This document shows positions 46,334-55,114 of a DNA stretch of 64,000 bases, piece after piece. This DNA comes from an uncultured Bacteroidales bacterium (GTDB lineage Bacteria; Bacteroidota; Bacteroidia; Bacteroidales; Paludibacteraceae), in the NCBI GenBank assembly GCA_934667275.1, contig CAKULK010000007.1:1-64000 (forward strand), written 5' to 3'. A program made the translations under genes and the position numbers. The notes beneath the pieces are model-generated. The model was not told the origin of the DNA and did no database searches. It saw only the letters and a program-made list of their open reading frames with translations. How positions within the stretch are numbered: position 1 is the first letter of the stretch; each line of letters begins with the position of its first letter.

Positions 46334-48565
46334 ATGAGACAACGATTATTGGTAGTATTCTTCCTCATCTTCACGATGACGGCAACCCCTGTCCTCTCGT
46401 GGATAAGTTCCGACGCAGTGGCAACGCTCAATGCCGCACCGCCCAAGAAACCTGCTGCCGCGAAGAAACCCGCACCATCCAAGACTCAGGCGAAACCCGC
46501 CAACAAGAAGTCAGCCGCCAAGCCGGCAACCAAGAAGCCTGCTGCCAAACCCGCAGCCAAACCTGCGGCAAAGAAGCAGACCTCCAAGCCCGTGGCGAAG
46601 GGCAGCAAACCCTCTGCCAAGCCGCAGACCAAGCCCGCCAAGCAGAACCTCACTCCAGAAGAGGAGGCAGCGGCTTACCAGGAGCGCGTCGAGGAGGTAC
46701 AGCGCTACAACGCCAAGGTGGCAGCCTACATGAACCGTGACATCGCTCACCGTCTCGGCATCTGGGGGCAGGCGGGCTACTCGGCTATCTTCCCCGGCAA
46801 CTTCGCCTACGATGCGGACAACGCCCTCGGCTTTGACCCCAAAGCCATCGGCGGGGCAGGCGGAGGCGGTGGCCTCGGCTACCAACTGCGCTACAAACGC
46901 TTCCTGTTTACCACCGGTGCCGAGTTCCAGATATACACCTCCCGCACCGACATCGCGCCCCTCACACGCACTTTCGCCGTCGCACAGTACCCTTCCATGG
47001 AGTACACCTACAGTTATGCCGATATGCGCGACCAATGGCAGGCGGGCTATATCCAACTCCCCCTCATGTTCGGTATGGAACTCGACAAATGGTACTGGCA
47101 GGCGGGCGCCAAGGTCGGTATGAACCTCCTCGGCTCATCGGCTCTGACCTCCACACTCTCCACCTCTATCAACGATGTGGAACTCATAGACGACCTGCAG
47201 AATATGTACACCCACGCCCTGGTCACCGACTATGCCGTGCCCGAATACACGCAAACCGTCAAGTTCGGACTCAACACGGCAGTCGCAGCCGAGATAGGAC
47301 TCAACCTTGAGAGTTGGGCAAAGCCGAAAGCCAAACAGCAGGGCAAGAAGACAAAGGGACAACAGATAGCCGAGAACCTCCGCTACCGTATCGCCCTCTT
47401 TGCCGAATATGGTGTGCTCAACATCCAGAGCCCCGCCAACATCGTCACGGGTACCCTCAACGACATGCCCGCCGACTTCACCCCTGTCTTGGGACAGCAA
47501 CTGGCAAAGCCCGAGCAACTCTATCAGAATGTGGCATACACCTCCTCGCTGGCTACGACCTCGGCAATGCAAGCCAAACTAAACCCCTTCCTGGTAGGGG
47601 TCAAACTGGCTATGTTCTACGAACTGCCGCGTCAAGACAAGAAGATGCGACCGATGCCTGTGGAGCCCAAACCGCGTATGGCAGCCTTGGTAACAAATGC
47701 CGAGACGGGCAAGGCTATCGCAGGCGCACAGGTCACTATCGAGCAGCAACCTTCGGGCAAGACCGTCAACAAGGCTACCAACGGCAAGGGAACCATGATG
47801 ACACGCCTTGCCAAAGGCTCCTACCGTGTTGCTGCCAACAAACTCGGGTTCTTCCCGTGCGATACCATCGACTACCGCCATATCATGGACTTGGGCGATA
47901 CACTGCGTTTCAACCTCGTCCCCGAACCCAAGCCTATCATCTATACCTTGTGCGGCTATGTGTTTGATGCCGAGACGCGCTTGGCACTCAACGAGACCGA
48001 AGTCCGTGTCGTATCCGCCGCCGACTCCACCGTCACCTACCGCGGTACCACCAACGAGGACGGTCTCTTCGTGAGCGATATGCTGGCAGGCGGATACACC
48101 GTCAATGCTATCGGTCAGGGCTATATGCCGCTCACCGAAACCGTACAGTTCGAGCAGGATACCCTTCGTTTCTTCATGACACGCATCAAGGAAGGCATCA
48201 AGGTGAAGATAAACCACTTGTACTTTGCTACCAACAAGACGGTCATCCTGCCGGAGTCCGAAGCGGCGATGAGCGACCTTGCGGACTTCCTGCGTGAGAA
48301 CCCGACGGTAACCATCCGCATCACGGGTCACACCGATGCCGTAGGTTCCGATGCGGCTAACATGAAGTTGTCCATAGGCCGTGCCAAGGCAGTGCGTGCC
48401 GACTTGATTTCCCGTGGTATTGATGCCGACCGTATCGAGTACGACGGCAAGGGCAAGACCGAACCTATCGCAACTAACGATACCGAGGAAGGACGTGCTC
48501 AGAACCGCCGTGTCGAATTCGAAATCACAGGCACCAACGGCGAAGACATCCAGCAAATCCGATAG
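46334..48565 (+). CDS. Outer-membrane barrel fused to OmpA domain, right cluster
   Basis: 743 residues from ATG 46334. After the signal (VVFFLIFTMTATPVLS) comes a strongly biased Lys/Ala/Pro segment (about 36-110, repeats such as KKPAAKPAAK) like histone-H1 tails, much longer than in the left paralogue. Then a barrel related to the other three (LPLMFGMELDKWYWQAGAKV, AAEIGLNL, IALFAEYGVLNI, FLVGVKLAMFYELP), two carboxypeptidase-regulatory-like domains (about 455-615), and an OmpA C-terminal domain (from about 622: LYFATNKTVILPESEAAMS, ITGHTDAVGSDAAN, NRRVEFEI) with the peptidoglycan-binding residues. Likely anchors the complex to the cell wall; the basic segment could bind acidic polymers. Confidence 0.9.
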   Translation: MRQRLLVVFFLIFTMTATPVLSWISSDAVATLNAAPPKKPAAAKKPAPSKTQAKPANKKSAAKPATKKPAAKPAAKPAAKKQTSKPVAKGSKPSAKPQTKPAKQNLTPEEEAAAYQERVEEVQRYNAKVAAYMNRDIAHRLGIWGQAGYSAIFPGNFAYDADNALGFDPKAIGGAGGGGGLGYQLRYKRFLFTTGAEFQIYTSRTDIAPLTRTFAVAQYPSMEYTYSYADMRDQWQAGYIQLPLMFGMELDKWYWQAGAKVGMNLLGSSALTSTLSTSINDVELIDDLQNMYTHALVTDYAVPEYTQTVKFGLNTAVAAEIGLNLESWAKPKAKQQGKKTKGQQIAENLRYRIALFAEYGVLNIQSPANIVTGTLNDMPADFTPVLGQQLAKPEQLYQNVAYTSSLATTSAMQAKLNPFLVGVKLAMFYELPRQDKKMRPMPVEPKPRMAALVTNAETGKAIAGAQVTIEQQPSGKTVNKATNGKGTMMTRLAKGSYRVAANKLGFFPCDTIDYRHIMDLGDTLRFNLVPEPKPIIYTLCGYVFDAETRLALNETEVRVVSAADSTVTYRGTTNEDGLFVSDMLAGGYTVNAIGQGYMPLTETVQFEQDTLRFFMTRIKEGIKVKINHLYFATNKTVILPESEAAMSDLADFLRENPTVTIRITGHTDAVGSDAANMKLSIGRAKAVRADLISRGIDADRIEYDGKGKTEPIATNDTEEGRAQNRRVEFEITGTNGEDIQQIR

Positions 48566-48649
48566 ATACGTTTATGTATGTCATCGGTTGGTTATCAGGA
48601 GTTCATTAGTTATTCAATAGTAGTTCATTTTTTGTTGACCATATAGTAT

Positions 48650-51600
48650 ATGTCAAGAACTAAGACAAACATATTGTTTCTTATGTTGTGTTTACCCGTA
48701 TTGACCATGGCACAGGTTATCACTGTGCCGTGGCAATGCGGATTTGAAGATGCTGCCGAGAACGCCCAATGGGTTTGCAATAAAAATACACAAAATGCAA
48801 ATGACCAATGGGAAATAGGTACCGCCACATATTCAGAAGGGCACCAATCCTTATACATCTCCACAAACAATGGTTCGTCCGCACAATATGGTGCCTCTCC
48901 GAATGTAGTCATAGCCTATCGCACAATACGTTTTCCGCAAAAGGCAGGGAAATACAATATCTCGTTTGACTGGAAAAGTATAGGTGATACCATTTGTGCC
49001 AAACTGTACGTGGGGCTGTTCAATGAGGGTAACCTGACACGGGGACTCTATACCGATGATAAGGGAGTGTCGCATGGATTGTTGGACTTGGTCAATGAAT
49101 CTTCCGGAGAGTTGACGTCCAAAGTTCTGTCCAAGTTTATGAAACTTACGGATGGAACCAATAAATACGATTATCTCTATGGCAGTAAAAAATGGCGGAA
49201 CTATTCCATATTGGGAGGACCTAATAATCCGGAATGTAGCATTAGCCTTGGCCCCTCTACCGCTAAGAGCAACTATGTACTTGCCTTTATCTGGGTCAAT
49301 ACGAACATAAATAAGGACTCTTGCCGGTTAGGAGCCTGCATAGACAACATACAGATAGCGTCCTCCTTATTGCCTAAACCTGCGGAATTAACAGCAGAGA
49401 TGCATTGCGCGGACTCTACGATTACGGTATCATGGCAGTCAACGTTGTCTGTGTTTGACATAGAGTACAAGAACGTCAATGCGGCGCAATGGCGTCGCAT
49501 CAGCAATATCCCCGCTACAGATGATGCTGTACAAACGTATGCCATCCCCATGCGATATGAAGAAGGCAGTTTCAACATACGCGTCCGAGGCTACAACGGT
49601 TCAGGTGAAGCCAGTGCCTACACCTCACTCAACAACGTAGTTTATTGGTGCCCTGACAATCATTGTATCAACTACATAGACCTCTACGGCCCGAATACCG
49701 AGTGCCGTACCGGAGGTCGTGATGATGCATACAAGGATATGATACCGGGAGTCGTGGATGTGGGCGAAGAAGAAAAAGAAAGTAGGCATACCATAAATTG
49801 GATAGAAGACAGGTATGACCCCATTACCGCAGGCAGCAGAGATGCAACCGGTAAAATGGTTGCACCTCTAAAAACAATACCGGACGGATATCAAGCCTCT
49901 GTACGCTTGGGCAACTGGAATGATGGTAGCGAAGGCGAAGCCATTACATATAATTTCGTTGTGGACTCCTTTTCACAGGCTATATTGATACTCAAATACG
50001 CCATTGTTTTTGAGCAACCGGGAGACCAGTGCCCTCCTAATGAATTTAAGATAGTGGTGTTGGATTCTATTGATAGAGAAATTGACCAGTTCTGTGGTAA
50101 GGCTAATTTCTTATTCAAGGATGCTGCAGAGTGGAATCTGAATGATACAAACCCTCTTAAGAGAGGTGCACAAATATATTGGAAAGATTGGACTACTATG
50201 GGATTGGATTTACGCCGATACCATGGTATGGACCTCAAAGTACGTGTTTCTACCAAAGACTGTGGCGGTGGTGGACACTTTAGTTATGCATACTTTGTGT
50301 TGGATTGTGTGTCTGCTTCATTGGAGACAGACAATTGCGGCATCAATTCGGAGATAGAGGTGAATGCACCCGAAGGATTCAATTATACATGGACCGACTC
50401 CAAAGGCAATGTCAAGGGGCATAACCGTACATTAAAAGCAGACGCAGGGTACGAAGTATATACCTGCGAAGTATGTATGACGGAAGCAGCGGATTGTTGT
50501 TTTGAACTTTCTACAGACCTTGCACCGCGTTATCCTGCACCGCAGTTCTCATGGAAGCATGCTCCCAAGAATTGCCGTAGTTATGTGCAATTTAATAGTC
50601 AGAGTCATGTACTTGTCAAGTACGATGACAAGGAGGTGCACACCAAGGAGGATTGTGACCAGATTATATGGGAATTTACCAATCGCTTGGGAACGCAAAC
50701 GACTCCGGCCGACAACCCTTTGATAGAGTGTGACCCTGCGGGTGACACCATATACGTATCCCTCAAAGCAGTATTGGGTGGGGGTAAATGTGATAGTGTA
50801 TTGTTTGATACATTGTTCATTCCCACTGTTTTTTCACAAGATAGTATTATTGTGCAAGACATCTGCGAGGGGGAACCGGTTATCTTTGCGGGGCAGCAAT
50901 GCGACACCACCGGTCTGTATTATGATAGGCAACTGAACTATGCTGGTTGCGATAGTCTGACTGTATTGGACTTACGGGTACATCCTAAGAGTGAAACGAA
51001 ATATCTGGCTGATACGGTCTGCTCATCCGACCTTCCGTATGTGCTGAATGGATTAAGTTATGTCTATTCAGGTATCTATTCACAGACATTGTACAATCAA
51101 TGGAATTGTGACAGCGTGGTTCAACTATCCCTGCAGATAACAGAAAAGTTGATAGTAGAGGTTGATACGATTCCTACATTATGTGCTGATGGCAAGCAAC
51201 TGACTATAGATTATACTACTCATCATAGTAGATACGATAGTCTTGCCATACGTTTCACAACCACGACACCGCAGTCTGTATTCTACGACCAGATGATTTA
51301 TGACACGCTCCGGACACAAGTGGTATACCCCTATACGGACAGTATTTTGCCGAACCACTACCATGTGCAGTTGGAGTTCTATCAGCACCATTCCTGTGGC
51401 AATCAAATCTACGACTTTGATTTTGATGTGCGGTATCGTTCGTCTATCGTAGAACAGAAGTGGAACGATGTATTGGCAGTACTCAACAGCAGGTACAATG
51501 GCGGATATACATTCACGGCATATCAGTGGTACAAAGACGGTATGCCCTTGGCTGGAGAGACAGGACCTTATTTATATCAGGTGTTGGACAGTACAGCCGA

Positions 51601-51916
51601 GTATAGTGTTGAACTCACCCGTGCGGATGGCATTGCCATACGCAGTTGCGCATTCCGTCCTTCTACACACACCAATACACAACCGTTTCCTACATTGGCG
51701 CAGAAGTCTCAGCATCTGCCTGTCCGCAGGGGCAATACTGATGCACCTATGGTAGAAAGAGTGAATATCTATACATCTTTAGGACAGTGCTACTCTTCTA
51801 CACCTGTCTCTGATGGAGAAGGGACTGTGACTGCACCTGTCTTTGTGGGACATTATGTAGTCGAATTTATCAAGAGCGACGGCAGTTATGCTACTCAGCA
51901 TTTAATCGTCTATTAG
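48650..51916 (+). CDS. PKD/MAM-like T9SS-secreted protein A, right cluster
   Basis: 1088 residues. Signal to about LTMAQ; N-terminal jelly-roll (WQCGFEDAAENAQW...GACIDNIQIASSLLPKP); FN3-like; a module opening HCINYIDLYGP and closing GHFSYAYFVLDC; Ig-like (NYTWTDSKGNV); a PKD-like segment (DQIIWEFTNRLG); two Cys/CDS repeats (YAGCDSLTVLDL, NQWNCDSVVQLSL); the block QKWNDVLAV...YNGGYTFTAYQWYKDGMP; and a T9SS-type tail (VNIYTSLGQCYS...GHYVVEF...YATQHLIVY). Counterpart of 29786-33028. It begins 84 bp after the OmpA gene and is followed after 6 bp by its sibling. Confidence 0.88.
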   Translation: MSRTKTNILFLMLCLPVLTMAQVITVPWQCGFEDAAENAQWVCNKNTQNANDQWEIGTATYSEGHQSLYISTNNGSSAQYGASPNVVIAYRTIRFPQKAGKYNISFDWKSIGDTICAKLYVGLFNEGNLTRGLYTDDKGVSHGLLDLVNESSGELTSKVLSKFMKLTDGTNKYDYLYGSKKWRNYSILGGPNNPECSISLGPSTAKSNYVLAFIWVNTNINKDSCRLGACIDNIQIASSLLPKPAELTAEMHCADSTITVSWQSTLSVFDIEYKNVNAAQWRRISNIPATDDAVQTYAIPMRYEEGSFNIRVRGYNGSGEASAYTSLNNVVYWCPDNHCINYIDLYGPNTECRTGGRDDAYKDMIPGVVDVGEEEKESRHTINWIEDRYDPITAGSRDATGKMVAPLKTIPDGYQASVRLGNWNDGSEGEAITYNFVVDSFSQAILILKYAIVFEQPGDQCPPNEFKIVVLDSIDREIDQFCGKANFLFKDAAEWNLNDTNPLKRGAQIYWKDWTTMGLDLRRYHGMDLKVRVSTKDCGGGGHFSYAYFVLDCVSASLETDNCGINSEIEVNAPEGFNYTWTDSKGNVKGHNRTLKADAGYEVYTCEVCMTEAADCCFELSTDLAPRYPAPQFSWKHAPKNCRSYVQFNSQSHVLVKYDDKEVHTKEDCDQIIWEFTNRLGTQTTPADNPLIECDPAGDTIYVSLKAVLGGGKCDSVLFDTLFIPTVFSQDSIIVQDICEGEPVIFAGQQCDTTGLYYDRQLNYAGCDSLTVLDLRVHPKSETKYLADTVCSSDLPYVLNGLSYVYSGIYSQTLYNQWNCDSVVQLSLQITEKLIVEVDTIPTLCADGKQLTIDYTTHHSRYDSLAIRFTTTTPQSVFYDQMIYDTLRTQVVYPYTDSILPNHYHVQLEFYQHHSCGNQIYDFDFDVRYRSSIVEQKWNDVLAVLNSRYNGGYTFTAYQWYKDGMPLAGETGPYLYQVLDSTAEYSVELTRADGIAIRSCAFRPSTHTNTQPFPTLAQKSQHLPVRRGNTDAPMVERVNIYTSLGQCYSSTPVSDGEGTVTAPVFVGHYVVEFIKSDGSYATQHLIVY

Positions 51917-51922
51917 AGAACA

Positions 51923-54900
51923 ATGAAATATATCATAACAATGAAAAGATACGTTTTATTCCTTATGTGCGCTATAGTGGGCGTACAAGTGTTACATGCA
52001 CAGGCTATGTTTACCTGTGACTTCGAGGACTCTTTGCAAAACAAACAGTGGGTTTTAGTCTCTGGTGATATGGCAGATGAGATACCCAACAAGTGGGTCA
52101 TCGGAGAGGCTGTTAATAATGGAGGCAAACAGAGTTTGTATATTTCTGCAGACGGAGGGAAGACTGCCACTTACGCTCAGCACAACTCTTATGCAATATG
52201 CCATATGGATGTTACACTGAATGCAGGCACGTATGACCTTTCTTTTGACTGGCAGGGCATGGGATATACAGATGGTGGCATGGATGGACTTTATGTATGC
52301 TGGGTACCCGACAGAGACCCCTTGAGCGTACACCCAGAGACGAACCCGAGAGGGGATTCTATTATGCTTAACTATAACAAATCCAATACGCTGACCTCGA
52401 TACTGAACCAATACGCTGTTGATTTCTCTGGCAACGGAAACAAACGCCTCTATGGAGGAGCCGCTTGGAAAAACTGCAGAGGAAAGATTAAGACTGATGG
52501 CAAGCACCGCCGGTTAGCATTTATATGGCTGACCAGTGCTAATTCCAAAGTCATAAACCCTGGTGGTTGCATAGATAATATCAATATCATTGATAGCAGA
52601 AGATGTCCTGCTCCAGTGGCTCTTACGACCACTAAATTGGGAAACCAACAGGTACGTCTTCAGTGGATTGGAGATGCAGAGCAATACGAAGTAAGGTGCT
52701 ACTCGTACATTGATAAGACGTGGCGAAATATCGTTGTACAGGATACCACGGTGGTATTCTCAGGACTGCCCGAAGGAGTCACAGATTATTACGTCAATGC
52801 TTTGTGCGAAGATAGTTTGCGTAGTGCAATTGCCACTTGTTCCGAGTTTTTATATTATCCTGAGAACCATTGCATTGACTATCTTACATTGGATAGCACC
52901 AACTGTTATGTATCAGAGCAACTTGTAAGTACTACTCCTGTATCATCATTGACGTGGATAAATAAGAAAGTCGATTTTACATACACTTCGGGGGGGAGTC
53001 GCCATACGGTACACTACCGCCAGGATGAAACAGATCCGCGTACGTGTGGAGGACTGAAAACTGTGCCGGAGGGAGAGGTGGCATCTGTACGTTTAGGAAA
53101 CTGGAACGTGGGTGCCGAAGCAGAGCGAATAGAATACAAACTGCATGTAAATGCACGTGTAAACCCCGTATTACTGCTTAAGTATGCTGTGGTTCTTCAG
53201 AAACCGGGCTCTGGCTGCGACCCCAATCCTGGTTTCCTATTGCGCGTGTTAGATAAGACTGGGCAGTTAGTATCTAAGTGTGCTTCTGCTGATTTTGATT
53301 TCAAAAAAGCGGCAGATGCCGAATGGGAGGCGTGTATGAGTTCAGGCGAAGTCCGCTGGAAAGATTGGACTACGGTGGGTGTAAATTTGGCAGACTACGA
53401 TGGGGAGACACTGACTATCCAGTTGACCACTTATGATTGTGGTGGCACAGGACACTATGGCTATGCATACTTCACATTGGGTTGCTCGGATGGGCAGTTG
53501 TCTGGCATGTCGTGTGCTACAGAAAACCTCAAATTTACGGCTCCTGACGGATTCAACTACCGCTGGTACAAGGTGACGGAACCTACCAAGATATTAGGGC
53601 GTCAGCAGACATTTGAGGTTACTCCAAATGACACTTGCCACTACAAGGTGGACCTTATGTTTGCCCAAGACTCTACCTGCTATTTCTCTCTGACGGCATC
53701 TGCACAGCCCTATCAGCCTGTTGCGATGGCTACATACAAACGTACTCCTCACGATTGCATCAATGAGGTACAATTCACCAACACCAGTTATGTGAAAGAG
53801 ACTAACCAGATTACAGGTGCAGAATCCAATACGGGTAAACCTGTGGATTGGGTGATATGGGACTTCGGTGATGGTACTGTTTCGCATGAACCCAATCCGA
53901 CACACGTATTCCCCAATGAAGGCACAAAGTTGAATGTAAAACTCATTGCTCATCTGTCCACGTGTATAGATACATTGCTAATAGATGACTATTTGCCTGC
54001 CATCGGTACGCAATACGACACCATTCCTGTGCAGCAATGTTTCGGTACGGAATACACCTATTCCTACACCGATTACACTACGGGCGACACGCGTACCGAG
54101 CACCTTACCGAGTTAGGACTCTATACCTATACACTCCGTGCTTTCACGGGGTGCGACAGTTTGGTCACCATCAATCTTCAGATGACGGACACCGTCTATC
54201 AAACCATCGATACACTCATCATGCGGGGCGAGACCTATACTGCAGGAGGAGAGACTTTCTCCGAAACGGGCAACTATCGTCTCTACCTCACTTCCGAAGC
54301 GGGTTGCGATAGCGTCCTCATGCTCAATCTGCGTGTTTACGACAAACTCGTCGTTGCCATGGATTCGCTCACGTTTGCGTGCCACGGAGACCCCGATTTT
54401 GCTTTGAACTACCAATTCCAGCAAGGGTCGACCGACACCTACTCCGTGGACTTCACCAACACGCTCTTTGCCCCCGTCAGTCGCACCCGCCTCACATCGC
54501 CTGCCACAGTGGATATTCCCATACCGGACAATGCTGCCGTACGACCGAACATCTACCAAGGAAATGTCACGTTCTACGATTCTATCAGCGGTAATGTCAC
54601 GCTTCCTTTCGCACTTGAATTGCGCTACAACTCAGAGGTGCTCACACAGCGTTGGAATGATGTCCTTGCCGTCCGCAACGAGACCTACAACGGCGGTTAC
54701 CATTTCTCCGACTTCCAGTGGTTCGTCAATGGATTGCCAGTAGAGGGGGCTACGCAGCCTTATTTCTACGATGAAAAAGGATTGGATATGAACGCGGAAT
54801 ACACTGCCCGTGTCACGCGTACGGACGATGGAGTTTCCCTGCTTATCTGTGGCATTCACCCCACATTCATCTCCGCAGAGAGCAAACCCGACATACCTAC

Positions 54901-55114
54901 CTTGGTCGGACCGCAGCAACCGATGTCCCTTATGGGCAGAAAAGCAGGCACCAACGGCATTGCACGCTGGTTCACGCCCTTTGGCTTGAATATCGCCACG
55001 CAACAGGTAGTTGAAGGCTCAGGCATCGTATCTCCCGCACAATCGGGAATGTATCTGCTCACATTGGAAGACGAACAAACCGGTCGCACCACCTATTCCG
55101 TCATCGTACGATAG
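51923..55114 (+). CDS. PKD/MAM-like T9SS-secreted protein B, right cluster
   Basis: 1063 residues if the ATG at 51923 is used; the in-frame ATG at 51941 (MKRYVLFLM) gives a more standard signal peptide. Order: jelly-roll (AMFTCDFEDSLQNKQW...GGCIDNINIIDSRRC), FN3-like, a module opening HCIDYLTLDST and closing GHYGYAYFTLGC, Ig-like (NYRWYKVTEP), PKD (VIWDFGDGTVSHEPNPTHVF), two Cys/CDS repeats, QRWNDVLAV with YNGGYHFSDFQWFVNG, and a type-A tail (FTPFGLNIATQQ...GMYLLTLED...YSVIVR). Counterpart of 24850-27930. Codon use shifts to C-ending codons from about 54000. Its last 22 bp overlap the convergent glycosyltransferase gene. Confidence 0.88.
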   Translation: MKYIITMKRYVLFLMCAIVGVQVLHAQAMFTCDFEDSLQNKQWVLVSGDMADEIPNKWVIGEAVNNGGKQSLYISADGGKTATYAQHNSYAICHMDVTLNAGTYDLSFDWQGMGYTDGGMDGLYVCWVPDRDPLSVHPETNPRGDSIMLNYNKSNTLTSILNQYAVDFSGNGNKRLYGGAAWKNCRGKIKTDGKHRRLAFIWLTSANSKVINPGGCIDNINIIDSRRCPAPVALTTTKLGNQQVRLQWIGDAEQYEVRCYSYIDKTWRNIVVQDTTVVFSGLPEGVTDYYVNALCEDSLRSAIATCSEFLYYPENHCIDYLTLDSTNCYVSEQLVSTTPVSSLTWINKKVDFTYTSGGSRHTVHYRQDETDPRTCGGLKTVPEGEVASVRLGNWNVGAEAERIEYKLHVNARVNPVLLLKYAVVLQKPGSGCDPNPGFLLRVLDKTGQLVSKCASADFDFKKAADAEWEACMSSGEVRWKDWTTVGVNLADYDGETLTIQLTTYDCGGTGHYGYAYFTLGCSDGQLSGMSCATENLKFTAPDGFNYRWYKVTEPTKILGRQQTFEVTPNDTCHYKVDLMFAQDSTCYFSLTASAQPYQPVAMATYKRTPHDCINEVQFTNTSYVKETNQITGAESNTGKPVDWVIWDFGDGTVSHEPNPTHVFPNEGTKLNVKLIAHLSTCIDTLLIDDYLPAIGTQYDTIPVQQCFGTEYTYSYTDYTTGDTRTEHLTELGLYTYTLRAFTGCDSLVTINLQMTDTVYQTIDTLIMRGETYTAGGETFSETGNYRLYLTSEAGCDSVLMLNLRVYDKLVVAMDSLTFACHGDPDFALNYQFQQGSTDTYSVDFTNTLFAPVSRTRLTSPATVDIPIPDNAAVRPNIYQGNVTFYDSISGNVTLPFALELRYNSEVLTQRWNDVLAVRNETYNGGYHFSDFQWFVNGLPVEGATQPYFYDEKGLDMNAEYTARVTRTDDGVSLLICGIHPTFISAESKPDIPTLVGPQQPMSLMGRKAGTNGIARWFTPFGLNIATQQVVEGSGIVSPAQSGMYLLTLEDEQTGRTTYSVIVR

